Part shown: positions 50,340-59,796 of the stretch, piece by piece | How the letters are laid out: each line of letters begins with the position of its first letter | How positions within the stretch are numbered: the first letter of the stretch is position 1 | Origin: ZC4RG35 sp041747855 | GTDB lineage: Bacteria > Actinomycetota > Acidimicrobiia > Spongiisociales > ZC4RG35 | DNA length: 64,000 nt | Reading direction: 5' to 3' | Assembly (NCBI GenBank): GCA_041747855.1 | Contig: JBGTEJ010000088.1 | Span: forward strand, 1-64,000 | Position numbers and translations under genes: made by a program | The notes under the pieces: model-generated | The model's input: the letters and a program-made list of their open reading frames with translations, nothing else | What the model was told of the DNA's origin: nothing | Databases searched by the model: none

Positions 50340-50627
50340 ATGGCAGGTTTATAGATCGGACATGTCGAGGTGACAGACCCGGACGGTTACGCCGAGTATG
50401 CCGCCAAGGCGGCAGAGATCATCCCGTCCAAAGGCGGGACCTTCGTGGCGAGGGGTGGCAGGTACCAACAGATGGAGGGAAAAGACCACCCGCGAAACGT
50501 GGTTATCAGGTTCGATACCTTCGAAGACGCCGTCGCCTGCTATCAGTCACCCGAGTACCAGGCGATCACCGGGCAAGCCCAGATGTGCAGCAACCGCAGC
50601 GTCGTCATCGTCGAAACCAGTCCGTGA
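50340..50627 (+). pseudogene. DUF1330 protein with early in-frame amber codon
   Basis: ATG 50340, preceded by GAGGAG, opens MAGL, then TAG (50352-50354), then IGHVEVTDPDGYAEYAAKAA, which is a normal DUF1330 sequence to its end (SPEYQAITGQAQ, CSNRSVVIVE). Family N-termini commonly read YWI at this place, so TGG to TAG is the likely change. Translation might restart at GTG 50370, giving 85 residues without the first strand. A sequencing error is also possible. Confidence 0.65.
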
Positions 50628-50673
50628 CCCGGAGGGGAGCCTGACGCTCCCCTCCGTCCCGACTGCTCATTGA

Positions 50674-52044
50674 CTATCCGATTACCGGTCCCTCGAACAG
50701 CGCCTGGGCGAAGAAGACGAGGAAGGCAACCGTCACGATCCATATCAGCGGGTGGATGTCGCGGAACTTGCCTTTGACGACCTTTATGAATGTCCACATG
50801 ACGAAGCCGGCACCGATTCCCACCGTGATGCTGTAGGTAAGGGGCATGAGGACTATCGCCAACAGGGCCGGGAACCCTTCCTCCAAGTCGTCGAAGTCGA
50901 TTCCTTTGACCAGGCCGGCCATCATGAACCCGACCAGGATCAGCACCGGGGCCGTCGCCTGGGACGGAACCACCAAGGCCAGTGGGGACAGGAAGATGGC
51001 TGCAAGGAAGAGGAGACCGACGACGACAGAGGTGAGTCCTGTCCTGCCGCCTTCGGCAACCCCGGCCGCGCTCTCGATGTAGCTCGTGTTCGAGCTGACG
51101 CCGGCGGCACCACCTGCGGCCGCGCCCAGGGAGTCAACCAGCAGCAGCTTGCCGACATCTGGAATGTCCCCGTTCTCGTCAACCAGGTCGGCCTGTTCGG
51201 CGATGGCCGTTGCTGTGCCCATGGTGTCGAAGAAGTCGGTCAACAGGAAGGCGAATATGGTGAGCAGCGCAGCCAGGGTCCCCAGTTGGTTGAAGACGTT
51301 CGTGAGATCGAACATACCGAGTGTCCCGAAGCTGGGTACAACGCTCATGCTTTCTGGAATGCTGGCCACGTTCATGAACAAGGCGACTGCGGTCGTGGCG
51401 AGGATGCTGATGATCAGCGCCCCTGGCACCTTTCGAGCATACAAGAGCACCGTCAACCCGAGCCCTATGAGTGTCACCGCCGCACCAGCTGAGTCGGGGA
51501 AGACGAAGTGGAGTGGGGGAATCGGGTTGCCTGTGTAGGCGATCAATCCACCCTGTACGAACCCGATGAACAGGATGAACAGACCGATTCCCACGCCGAT
51601 CGCACGTTTGAGGCTGGTGGGAACAGCCTTCATTATCGCCTCGCGGAATCCGACGAGAACAAGAATGGTGACTACGACACCTTCGATGAAGATGACACCC
51701 ATGGCCCCTTCGGGAGTCAGCCCCGATCCAAGGACAAGGCCGAATGCAACGGCCGCGTTTATTCCGAGACCTGCAGCAAGGGCTATCGGCATGTTGGCGA
51801 CTACCCCCATGAGGATGGTCAACACACCAGCCACCAGGGCAGTGCCGGCAGCTACGTCAGGAGCCGGGAGGCCCGCCGCCCCGAGGATGTCGGCATTGAC
51901 GAACAAGATGTACGCCATTACCAGGAAGGTGGTGAATCCAGCCCGTACCTCGGTCCCGACCGAGGTACCCCGCTCGGTCAACTTGAAGAATCGGTCGAGG
52001 GTCGAATCGACAGGGGCCGAGGGCCTCTGTTTCGTGTCGGTCAT
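50674..52044 (-). CDS. NCS2 family purine permease (AzgA-like)
   Basis: Probable H+-coupled adenine/guanine/hypoxanthine permease of 456 residues, 12-14 helices. Landmarks: TERGTSVGTEVRAGFTTFLV and MAYILFVNADIL at the N-terminus, LGINAAVAFGLVLGSGLTPE, LTDFFDTMGTATAIAEQADL with the substrate-site aspartates, and NTSYIESAAGVAEGGRTGL. The near neighbour deoD fits purine uptake and salvage, though the genes are not in one operon with it. Confidence 0.93.
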   Translation of the reverse strand: MTDTKQRPSAPVDSTLDRFFKLTERGTSVGTEVRAGFTTFLVMAYILFVNADILGAAGLPAPDVAAGTALVAGVLTILMGVVANMPIALAAGLGINAAVAFGLVLGSGLTPEGAMGVIFIEGVVVTILVLVGFREAIMKAVPTSLKRAIGVGIGLFILFIGFVQGGLIAYTGNPIPPLHFVFPDSAGAAVTLIGLGLTVLLYARKVPGALIISILATTAVALFMNVASIPESMSVVPSFGTLGMFDLTNVFNQLGTLAALLTIFAFLLTDFFDTMGTATAIAEQADLVDENGDIPDVGKLLLVDSLGAAAGGAAGVSSNTSYIESAAGVAEGGRTGLTSVVVGLLFLAAIFLSPLALVVPSQATAPVLILVGFMMAGLVKGIDFDDLEEGFPALLAIVLMPLTYSITVGIGAGFVMWTFIKVVKGKFRDIHPLIWIVTVAFLVFFAQALFEGPVIG

Positions 52045-52179
52045 GTCACTCCTCCTCGGCGATTGACTTCAAGCTCCGCCGCAAGCAGCCGGAAGGTAGT
52101 TGAGAATTGGCAGGGCGCGTCGTGTGGATCGGGGGTTTCTTGGCTCAGAGGTCAACCTTTCTGGTCCGCCTCCTGGAGA

Positions 52180-52488
52180 TCAGACGATCGCTCGCACGAT
52201 CCAGAATGCGCTCATCCCAAGGATGGCCGCTAAAAGGAAGTTGCGTTTGACATAGATGGCGGCGCCCCCGGCAACGAACCCGGCGAGTTCCGGGGCGCCG
52301 ACGTCAAAACTGCCGTCGGGTCTGAGCACCAGCGAAACGACCAGAGCCGCCAGTACCGCCGGGGCCACGAACTCCAGGGCCTTCATGACGAGTGGCGGGA
52401 TCCGCCGATTGGCCAGCGCGACGATGAAGATCGACCGGGTCACGTAGGTTCCGATACCCACGGCGAGGATGATCAGGAATGCACTCAC
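52180..52488 (-). CDS. azlD: branched-chain amino acid exporter small subunit AzlD
   Basis: Four-helix membrane protein of 102 residues with GIGTYVTRSIFIVALANRRI and ALEFVAPAVLAALVVSLVL, the AzlD pattern. It overlaps the upstream azlC gene by four bases, the usual AzlCD pairing, and together they should export leucine-like amino acids or analogues. Confidence 0.9.
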   Translation of the reverse strand: MSAFLIILAVGIGTYVTRSIFIVALANRRIPPLVMKALEFVAPAVLAALVVSLVLRPDGSFDVGAPELAGFVAGGAAIYVKRNFLLAAILGMSAFWIVRAIV

Positions 52489-53171
52489 TGGCTGGCCCTG
52501 TAAGCAAGAAGACCTGCAAGAACACCGACAGCCCCACCCACCAGGAGACTGGTCCTATTGGGTAACCCGGCCGTCAAATAAGTGGCGGCAGCCGCCGCCA
52601 GGGCCGCCACCAGCTTCGGCCACCTGTCGATACCGAGGATCAGAAGCACCACGAACATCAGGGGAACGGCAAACCCCAGTTCCCAACCCACAGGGATCTT
52701 CGGCCCGATCAGGAGACCCGCGGCCGTGGTCAGGTTCCACCCGGTGATGTAGACCAAGGCTGACCCTACGTAGTAGCTCCTGAAGTCGACCGGATCGTCC
52801 GCTGACCGGACCACGGTCAACGCGAACATCTGATCGATGAGAGCGTATGGAGCGAGCCAACGAAACCACCTCGGCTGCTTTTGGAACACAGGTGCCATCG
52901 CCGCCGAGTAGAGAAGGTGACGAGCCTGGATCACCAGCCCCGCGGAGACAACCGCAAGGGCGGCTGTACCCGACCCGATCAGGGAGAGAACCACGAGTTG
53001 AGCGGCGCCACCAAAGATCAGAGGGGAGGTCGACCATCCGACGAGGGGGTTGATCCCCGACTCCACCACCGCGAGACCGATGATCAGGGCAAAAGGGATG
53101 ACCGTCACAAACAAAGGGAGGGCATCGGCCAGACCTCTACGCACCAAGGTGCCGTTCAGATTGAGAGCCAT
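52485..53171 (-). CDS. azlC: branched-chain amino acid exporter large subunit AzlC
   Basis: Membrane protein of 228 residues with the family start GLADALPLFVTVIPFALIIG, FGGAAQLVVLSLIGSGTAAL and RHLLYSAAMAPVF. Its stop overlaps the azlD start. It lies 27 bases downstream of deoD on the same strand, so co-transcription is possible, but the functions are unrelated. Confidence 0.92.
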   Translation of the reverse strand: MALNLNGTLVRRGLADALPLFVTVIPFALIIGLAVVESGINPLVGWSTSPLIFGGAAQLVVLSLIGSGTAALAVVSAGLVIQARHLLYSAAMAPVFQKQPRWFRWLAPYALIDQMFALTVVRSADDPVDFRSYYVGSALVYITGWNLTTAAGLLIGPKIPVGWELGFAVPLMFVVLLILGIDRWPKLVAALAAAAATYLTAGLPNRTSLLVGGAVGVLAGLLAYRASQ

Positions 53172-53198
53172 CGTCCCCAGACTTTCAGCAGTGGGATC

Positions 53199-53915
53199 TC
53201 AGACCAGGTCGAGCCGGATGGTCTCGAGGGCGATCTCCACCATCTCGTCGAAGGTGCTCTGACGCTCCTCCGAACTGGTTGATTCGCCAGTTCGAACATG
53301 GTCCGACACGGTGCAGATGGTCAAGGCTCGTCCACCCTTCTCGGCGGCGACCCCGTAGAGGCCTGCAGCCTCCATCTCGACGGCGAGGACACCCATTGCC
53401 TCCATCCTGTCGAAGGCTTCCGGATCTGGATTGTAAAAGAGATCGGCAGAGTGGACGTTGCCCACCTTGACACTGACGCCTTTCGCCGAAGCGGCTGTCG
53501 CGGCTGCGCGAAGTAGGCCGAAGTCCGCGGTTGCGGCGAAATCATGACCCCCGTAGCGGGTGCGATTGACCAAGGAGTCGGTACATGCCCCTATGGCGAG
53601 GATGACGTCCCGTATCTTCACCGAACTCAGGATCCCGCCACAGGACCCAACGCGTATGAGTCGCTCGACTCCGTACTCGGTGATCAGTTCAGTGGCGTAG
53701 ATGGATGCCGAGGGGATTCCCATGCCGGTGCCCATGACCGATACCGGTATCCCCTGGTACTGCCCGGTAAACCCCAGCATGTTCCTCACACCGTTGACCT
53801 GCTCAGCATCTTCCAAGAAGTTGTCGGCGATGTGGTTGGCGCGCAGCGGATCGCCGGGAAGAAGGATCGACGGTGCAAAGTCACCCTTACTTGCGGATAT
53901 ATGAGGTGTGGCCAT
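53199..53915 (-). CDS. deoD: purine nucleoside phosphorylase DeoD-type
   Basis: Cleaves purine nucleosides with phosphate for salvage. It has 238 residues, normal for the hexameric DeoD family. Motifs: ILLPGDPLRANHIADNFL, MGTGMGIPSASIYATELI, GSCGGI with the phosphate-site glycine, and VEMEAAGLYGVAAEKG followed by TVSDHVRTGE with the catalytic Asp. It stands close to the purine permease. Confidence 0.96.
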   Translation of the reverse strand: MATPHISASKGDFAPSILLPGDPLRANHIADNFLEDAEQVNGVRNMLGFTGQYQGIPVSVMGTGMGIPSASIYATELITEYGVERLIRVGSCGGILSSVKIRDVILAIGACTDSLVNRTRYGGHDFAATADFGLLRAAATAASAKGVSVKVGNVHSADLFYNPDPEAFDRMEAMGVLAVEMEAAGLYGVAAEKGGRALTICTVSDHVRTGESTSSEERQSTFDEMVEIALETIRLDLV

Positions 53916-53976
53916 GTCTGAGCGAACTCCTATTGATTAGACCGGCGTCGACAACGAGCCGGGTAACTTCCACGAG

Positions 53977-54417
53977 ATGCCCGATGGTAACGACAAGAAC
54001 ACCCAGCACCTCCTAGACGCACTGATCGCCAGCGGGGAGCAACTGCTTCCCGGACACATGGGACTCGAGGTGATCGACCTGGCGCCAGGACTGGGAAGGA
54101 TGCGGTGCCTGATCCAGGACTTCCATAAGGCGCCCAATGGATTCCTCCACGCCGGAACGGTGATCACCCTCGCCGATACTGCTGCCGGTTACGGATGCAT
54201 GGCCAGCCTCCCGACGGGGGCAGTCGGATTCACCACCATCGAAATCAAGATCAACTTCCTGGGAACTGCCCTGGAAGGCGTTCTAATGGCCGAGGCGAAG
54301 ATGGTCCATGGGGGCCGGACGACACAGGTCTGGGACGTCGAAGTCATCTCCGAGGAAAGTGGCAAGACCATCGCCCTCTTCCGGTGCACACAGTTCATCC
54401 TCTACCCGAAGGCCTAG
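53977..54417 (+). CDS. PaaI-like hotdog thioesterase
   Basis: Acyl-CoA thioesterase-like protein of 146 residues. PNGFLHAGTVITLADTAAGY carries the hotdog active-site helix, and VGFTTIEIKINFLG is the following strand. The substrate is unknown. ATG 53977 lacks a strong ribosome site. It lies nine bases before the nitroreductase gene, so the two may be co-transcribed. Confidence 0.88.
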   Translation: MPDGNDKNTQHLLDALIASGEQLLPGHMGLEVIDLAPGLGRMRCLIQDFHKAPNGFLHAGTVITLADTAAGYGCMASLPTGAVGFTTIEIKINFLGTALEGVLMAEAKMVHGGRTTQVWDVEVISEESGKTIALFRCTQFILYPKA

Positions 54418-54426
54418 CCTGGTGCC

Positions 54427-54921
54427 ATGAACGACTTCCACCAATTCATCCTCGATCTGCGGGCAATCCGCGACTACCAGGATCGGCCAATCGAGCCGGA
54501 CCACCTAGATGCCATCCTCGAGGCGGCCCGATGGACGGGTAGCTCGAAGAACCGTCAGGACTGGTCGTTCATCGTGGTGGCTGACCCCGACCGTCTTCAG
54601 GGCCTGGCGGAGCACGGAGACTTCACCCAACCGGTGCGTGACTCCGCCGCCACCGTGGTCCTGGTGCGGGAGCCGGGTGGGAACATGTTCGACATCGGCA
54701 GGGCCGCCCAGAACATCATGCTCGCGGCGGAGACCCTTGGAGTCGCCAGTTGCCCGATCACATTGCACCGGTCTGCCGACGCCCGACAATTTCTAGGGCT
54801 CTCCGCCGACCAGGAGGCCATGTATGCGGTAGCACTCGGCTATCCGACCGCTGATGCCCGACCGAGGAAGTTCGGCGGTCGAAAGGACCGGTCGGCAGTG
54901 GTCGTCAAGGACCGCGGCTGA
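54427..54921 (+). CDS. nitroreductase family protein
   Basis: FMN-dependent nitroreductase-fold protein of 164 residues. LRAIRDYQDRPIEPDHLDAI at the N-terminus with the FMN-phosphate arginines, RWTGSSKNRQDWSFIVV, and AAQNIMLAAETLGVASCPIT are typical. Resembles the protein at 57579 in layout; they flank the ABC exporter. The electron acceptor is unknown. Confidence 0.87.
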   Translation: MNDFHQFILDLRAIRDYQDRPIEPDHLDAILEAARWTGSSKNRQDWSFIVVADPDRLQGLAEHGDFTQPVRDSAATVVLVREPGGNMFDIGRAAQNIMLAAETLGVASCPITLHRSADARQFLGLSADQEAMYAVALGYPTADARPRKFGGRKDRSAVVVKDRG

Positions 54922-55038
54922 AGGGTCTGTTTGACTTGAAGAGCACTTGAAGTTCTAACTTGAGGTGCATCGGCCATGGCCGGTGAGTCCGGATAACGGA
55001 CCGAACTTGTCCCTATACCCCACTACCTTCGAAAGAAC

Positions 55039-55965
55039 ATGACAGAGAATCTCGTCGAGGCACGCGGCCTCACCAAGAAGTTCGGCGATTTCACCGCAGT
55101 AGACGCCATAGACTTCGACATTCGCAAGGGTGAGGCTTTCGGGTTCCTTGGGCCAAACGGTGCCGGCAAGACCTCGACCATGAAGATGATCACCACCGTC
55201 AGCCCTATCACCGAGGGGAAGCTGACTGTGTTCGGGCTCGATCCTGGTACGCAGGGTCGCGCGATACGACAGCGGATCGGGGTCGTCCCCCAAGAAGACA
55301 ACCTCGACCTCGAGATGACGGTTCGAGACAACCTCTACATCTTCGGGCGCTATCACGACATGACCCGCGCCCAGATCAACCCCAAGGTGGTCGAGCTGCT
55401 GGAGTTCGCACAGCTCACCGAACGTCGTGACTCCAGGGTGGAGCCACTGTCCGGGGGCATGAAGCGGCGGCTCACCATCGCCCGTGCCCTGATCAACGAT
55501 CCCGACCTGGTCATACTCGACGAGCCCACCACCGGCCTCGACCCGCAGGCCCGTCATCTCCTCTGGGACCGCTTGTACAGGCTCAAGCGTCAAGGGGCCA
55601 CCCTGATCATCACCACCCATTACATGGACGAGGCCGAGCAGCTATGCGACCGTCTGGTCATCATGGACAAAGGGGCGATCGTCGCTGAAGGCTCCCCGGC
55701 AGCCCTGATCCGGCAGTACGCCACCCGGGAGGTTGTCGAGCTGCGGTTTAGAGACGACGAGCAGGACGCAGCCGCCCTCAAGATCGATGGTCTGGCCGAC
55801 CAGTCTGAAGTCTTGACGGACCGGATCCTCCTCTACACCAATGACGCCGAGGCGACCCAGCGCGGTCTCCATGAGAGGGACATTCACCCCGAACAGACGA
55901 TGGTTCGCCGCGCCACCCTCGAGGACGTATTCCTCAGGCTCACCGGGCGAAGACTGATCGACTGA
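55039..55965 (+). CDS. ABC-2 type exporter ATP-binding protein
   Basis: ATPase of 308 residues (DrrA/NodI type): Walker A GPNGAGKTST, signature LSGGMKRRLTIARAL, Walker B LVILDEPTTGLDPQ and H-loop ITTHYMDEAEQLCDR. It is followed by a C-terminal extension after about residue 220 typical of drug/polysaccharide exporters. Its stop overlaps the first permease start (TGATG). Substrate not inferable. Confidence 0.95.
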   Translation: MTENLVEARGLTKKFGDFTAVDAIDFDIRKGEAFGFLGPNGAGKTSTMKMITTVSPITEGKLTVFGLDPGTQGRAIRQRIGVVPQEDNLDLEMTVRDNLYIFGRYHDMTRAQINPKVVELLEFAQLTERRDSRVEPLSGGMKRRLTIARALINDPDLVILDEPTTGLDPQARHLLWDRLYRLKRQGATLIITTHYMDEAEQLCDRLVIMDKGAIVAEGSPAALIRQYATREVVELRFRDDEQDAAALKIDGLADQSEVLTDRILLYTNDAEATQRGLHERDIHPEQTMVRRATLEDVFLRLTGRRLID

Positions 55966-56753
55966 TGACCCTTCTCACCCGCTCGCTGAGAGTCACCGAA
56001 GGCCAGCTCCTCGGGTATCGCCGGACCTGGCGGGGAACGGTCATCTCCAGCTTCGTCAACCCGATCTTCTTCCTCTCCGCTATGGGCATGGGGGTCGGAG
56101 CGTTGGTCGATCGTGGTAGTGCCGACCTCGGTGTCCCTTATCTCGTGTTTGTGGCCACCGGATTGATGGCAGCCAACGCGATGCAGGCCGGTGCGGCCGA
56201 CGGGGCGTTCCCGGTGATGGCTGCGATCAAGTGGCGGAAAGAGTTTCATGCCATGATCACCACCCCGGTCTCCCCGACCGACATCATCATCGGCAGGACC
56301 ATTTGGGGAGCGATCAGACTGGCCTTCATTCTCTCCGTGTTCACCGTCATCGCCGGGATGTTCGGAGCACTTGAATTGAGCACCGCCCTGCTTGCCATCG
56401 CCCCGGCAATCCTCACCGGCCTCGCCTTCACCCTGGCGATGACCGCATTCACGGTGAAGATAGAGAGCGACATGGGTCTGACCACCGTGTTCCGGTTCGT
56501 GATCATGCCCCTGTTCCTCTTCTCCGGCACCTTCTTCCCGATCAGCAACCTGCCGCAGGCCCTTCAGTTCGTCGCCTACGCCACACCGCTGTTCCATGGT
56601 GTCGAACTGGTCCGCAAGATCGCTCTACCCGATCTCTCAGCCGAGATGATCACCAGCATCTCGACCTGGGTCCATGTCGCCTACCTTCTGGCAATGGCGA
56701 CGATCGGCTTCATCATCGCGGTCAAGGCCCTGGACCGGAGGCTCCGCCCGTGA
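55965..56753 (+). CDS. ABC-2 transporter permease
   Basis: Six-helix ABC-2 (NodJ/DrrB-like) permease of 262 residues with FVNPIFFLSAMGMGVGALVD, FATGLMAANAMQAG-type second helix, and FLFSGTFFPISNLPQALQFV, the family signature. It is the first of two consecutive permeases, so the exporter is probably a heterodimeric-permease type. Confidence 0.93.
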   Translation: MTLLTRSLRVTEGQLLGYRRTWRGTVISSFVNPIFFLSAMGMGVGALVDRGSADLGVPYLVFVATGLMAANAMQAGAADGAFPVMAAIKWRKEFHAMITTPVSPTDIIIGRTIWGAIRLAFILSVFTVIAGMFGALELSTALLAIAPAILTGLAFTLAMTAFTVKIESDMGLTTVFRFVIMPLFLFSGTFFPISNLPQALQFVAYATPLFHGVELVRKIALPDLSAEMITSISTWVHVAYLLAMATIGFIIAVKALDRRLRP

Positions 56754-57559
56754 GTGTCTCCGCACCATCACGGATAACGCCGCCCGGCAGGATGACACCG
56801 CTCCGTGCCCAGCGGATTTGGGAGCGCAACCTCCTCGCCCAGAAGAGGTTCTGGAAGGTGATCGTGACCGGATTCTTCGAACCGGTCTTCTACTTGCTCG
56901 CCATCGGTGTCGGGATCGGCGCCCTGATCGGAGACCTGGAACTGCCCGGTGGGCAGGTGGTCGCTTACACCGCCTTCGTGGCACCTGCCTTGATGGCGGT
57001 GTCGGCGATGAACGGGGCGGTGATGGAGACCACCTTCAACATCTTCTTCAAGCTCAAATTCGGAAACGTCTACCAGGGGATCCTGACCACGCCGATGAAC
57101 CCCAAGGACATCGCCGTGGGCGAGATCGGTTGGGCGTTGTTCCGTGGCATCGCCTACTCGACCGTGTTCCTGGCGATGATGGCGCTGCTGGGACTGACCG
57201 AGACCTGGTGGGCCATCCTCACCGTCCCCGGAGCTTTCCTGATCGGTTTCGCCTTCGGATCTGTCGGTCTCGCCGCCTGCACCTGGATGAGGTCGTGGCA
57301 GGACTTCGACCTGGTCACACTGGCGACCATGCCGCTGTTCCTGTTCTCAGCCACATTCTTCCCGGTCGACGTGTACCCGCCGTTCCTCCAGACGCTGGTC
57401 CGATTCTCACCGCTCTACCACGGCAATGAGCTGTTGCGGTCGTTCTCGCTCGGGATCATCGACTGGTCGATACTCGCCCATGTCGGGTACTTGCTGGCGA
57501 TGGGCCTGGTCGGTTCCCTGATCGCCTCCCGTCGGCTCGACGGACTGCTCCGCAAGTAG
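56750..57559 (+). CDS. ABC-2 transporter permease, second subunit
   Basis: Permease of 269 residues paralogous to the preceding one: FFEPVFYLLAIGVGIGALIG and FLFSATFFPVDVYPPFLQTL align with its paralog's signature blocks. It overlaps the first permease by four bases. With the ATPase it completes the three-gene exporter. It ends convergently 19 bases from the second nitroreductase. Confidence 0.93.
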   Translation: MSVSAPSRITPPGRMTPLRAQRIWERNLLAQKRFWKVIVTGFFEPVFYLLAIGVGIGALIGDLELPGGQVVAYTAFVAPALMAVSAMNGAVMETTFNIFFKLKFGNVYQGILTTPMNPKDIAVGEIGWALFRGIAYSTVFLAMMALLGLTETWWAILTVPGAFLIGFAFGSVGLAACTWMRSWQDFDLVTLATMPLFLFSATFFPVDVYPPFLQTLVRFSPLYHGNELLRSFSLGIIDWSILAHVGYLLAMGLVGSLIASRRLDGLLRK

Positions 57560-57578
57560 GGCAAGTACTCGCTCGCGG

Positions 57579-58094
57579 CTACCACCGTTCCCGGTGGACC
57601 ACCTCTTCGAAGGGTCGGCGGTTCGGGGTCTTGATCACCTTCACGGGGCGGTCCGCCGGATACCCAACCGACATCAGGTAGGCGCAGAAGAATTCATCCG
57701 GGAACCCGAGAATCGACCGGGCGAGATCCTGGTCAGCAACCGAAGCGTGTCCGGTACCGAGCCCGAGATCTGTCGCCATCAGCATCATCGACATGACCAC
57801 GTGCCCGAGGTCGAACTGGGCCATATCCGACCACCTCTTGTCTGCGATACGGGGAAGAATGAAGGCCACCGCAGCTTGCGCCCCGGCGACATGCCATGCG
57901 CCTTGCCACACTCCCGCCAACTCCCTCAGCCGCGCAGGATCGGTCACCACGACAAAGCCCCAAGGTTGGGTGTTCTTCGCCGAAGGGGCTCTCCTCCCTG
58001 CTTCCAGGATCCGGTCGAGATCCCCGGAGTCGATCGGTCGATCGCTGAACTCCCTGACGTTCCGTCTTGCCCTGATCGTGTCCCAAGTCTCCAC
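57579..58094 (-). CDS. nitroreductase family protein, second copy
   Basis: FMN-dependent nitroreductase-fold protein of 171 residues: TIRARRNVREFSDRPIDSGD and GRRAPSAKNTQPWGFVVV carry the FMN-contacting residues, and MLMATDLGLGTGHASVADQD is the usual third block. Its orientation is opposite to the exporter genes; its start diverges from hutU by 34 bases. Confidence 0.88.
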   Translation of the reverse strand: METWDTIRARRNVREFSDRPIDSGDLDRILEAGRRAPSAKNTQPWGFVVVTDPARLRELAGVWQGAWHVAGAQAAVAFILPRIADKRWSDMAQFDLGHVVMSMMLMATDLGLGTGHASVADQDLARSILGFPDEFFCAYLMSVGYPADRPVKVIKTPNRRPFEEVVHRERW

Positions 58095-58128
58095 GGTGCT
58101 CCTTCGTTGTCGTAGTCTCCGAACTCAG

Positions 58129-59796
58129 ATGCTCGATCTCACATTCCCGTTACATGCCCCACACGGGTCGGCGCTGAACACGAAGGGCTGGCTTCAGGAG
58201 GCAGTACTGCGTTGCCTTCTCAACAATCTCGATCCGGCCGTTGCCGAAGACCCCGAGAATCTCATCGTTTATGGGGGACGCGGCAAGGCGGCGAGAAACC
58301 TCGAGTCGCTCCATGCGATCGTGGCGACCTTGCAGCGTCTCGACAACGACGAGACGCTCCTGGTGCAGTCAGGGAAGCCGGTAGGTGTCTTTCGGACCCA
58401 CGAGATGGCGCCCCGCGTCCTGCTCGCGAACAGCCTCCTGGTGCCCCGCTGGGCGACACTCGATCACTTCTGGGAACTGGAGGCGGCAGGGCTGATGATG
58501 TACGGTCAGATGACCGCCGGGTCGTGGATCTACATCGGCACCCAGGGGATCCTCCAGGGGACGTACCAGACGTTCCTGGCGATCGCAGAGAAGAGGTTCG
58601 GCGGAACCCTCGCCGGCACCATCACCCTGACCGGCGGCCTGGGTGGGATGGGAGGAGCCCAGCCCCTGGCAATAACCATGAACGGCGGGGTGGCCATATG
58701 TGTCGATGTCGACCCCCATCGGATCCAGCGTCGCCTGGAGACCCGCTACCTGGATCAAGTTGCCGATTCCGTCGAGGAGGCGGTAGCCCAGGCAGTGACT
58801 GCGAGACGCGAGAGACGGGCTCTATCGATCGGTGTAGTAGGCAATGCGGCCGAGGTGTTCCCACAGATCAGGGAGATGGACGCGCAAATCGACATCGTCA
58901 CCGATCAGACCTCTGCGCACGATCCCCTGTATGGCTACGTTCCTGCGGGTTTCACCCTCGATGAGGCGACGCGGCTCAGAGTCGACGACCCCGACACCTA
59001 CATGAAGGCCTCCCGTGAATCGATGGCGGTCCAATGTGAGTCGATGGTCGACTTCCAAGGTTCCGGTTCGGAAGTCTTCGACTATGGCAACAACCTCCGC
59101 GGTGAGGCTCAACTGGCAGGCTACGCCGACGCATTTTCCTATCCGGGATTCGTTCCCGCATATATCCGCGACCTGTTCTGCGAGGGTTCGGGTCCGTTCC
59201 GCTGGGTGGCCTTGAGCGGGGACCCTGCCGATATCGCGGCCACCGACCGCGCCTTGCTCGATCTGTTTCCAGACAACGATGGTCTGGCCAGGTGGATCCG
59301 CCTGGCTGAAGAGCGTGTCGAGTTTCAGGGGCTGCCGGCGCGCATCTGCTGGCTGGCTTTTGGGGAGCGCCATCTTGCCGGTCTGCGATTCAACGAGATG
59401 GTGTCCAATGGGGAGATCTCGGCGCCGGTGGTGATCGGCCGCGACCATCTCGACTCAGGCTCGGTGGCTTCCCCCTACCGGGAGACCGAGTCGATGCTCG
59501 ACGGCTCCGACGCGGTGGCCGACTGGCCCATCCTCAACGCCATGCTCAATGTCTCGTCTGGAGCGGCTTGGGTTGCGGTTCATCATGGAGGTGGGGTTGG
59601 AATCGGCAATTCGATACATGCCGGGGCCCAGGTCGTGGCCGACGGCACGGCCCAGGGGGCTCTCAGGGTGGAGAGAGTCCTGACCAACGATCCCGGCACC
59701 GGTGTGATGCGTCACGCCGATGCTGGCTATGAGATAGCCCAGCAAGTGGCCCGTGAAAAGGGCCTCGACCTACCCATGCTCAATGTCAATAGTTGA
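58129..59796 (+). CDS. hutU: urocanate hydratase
   Basis: Second step of histidine degradation: urocanate to imidazolonepropionate using bound NAD+ as electrophile. It has 555 residues, family length. Landmarks: NLIVYGGRGKAARN, AAGLMMYGQMTAGSWIYIGT, GGLGGMGGAQPLA (NAD site), YVPAGFTLDEATRLR and WVAVHHGGGVGIGNSIHAG. The open frame extends upstream to 57793 through the antisense nitroreductase; ATG 58129 is the family start, with only a weak ribosome site. No hutH or hutI is visible here. Confidence 0.95.
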   Translation: MLDLTFPLHAPHGSALNTKGWLQEAVLRCLLNNLDPAVAEDPENLIVYGGRGKAARNLESLHAIVATLQRLDNDETLLVQSGKPVGVFRTHEMAPRVLLANSLLVPRWATLDHFWELEAAGLMMYGQMTAGSWIYIGTQGILQGTYQTFLAIAEKRFGGTLAGTITLTGGLGGMGGAQPLAITMNGGVAICVDVDPHRIQRRLETRYLDQVADSVEEAVAQAVTARRERRALSIGVVGNAAEVFPQIREMDAQIDIVTDQTSAHDPLYGYVPAGFTLDEATRLRVDDPDTYMKASRESMAVQCESMVDFQGSGSEVFDYGNNLRGEAQLAGYADAFSYPGFVPAYIRDLFCEGSGPFRWVALSGDPADIAATDRALLDLFPDNDGLARWIRLAEERVEFQGLPARICWLAFGERHLAGLRFNEMVSNGEISAPVVIGRDHLDSGSVASPYRETESMLDGSDAVADWPILNAMLNVSSGAAWVAVHHGGGVGIGNSIHAGAQVVADGTAQGALRVERVLTNDPGTGVMRHADAGYEIAQQVAREKGLDLPMLNVNS

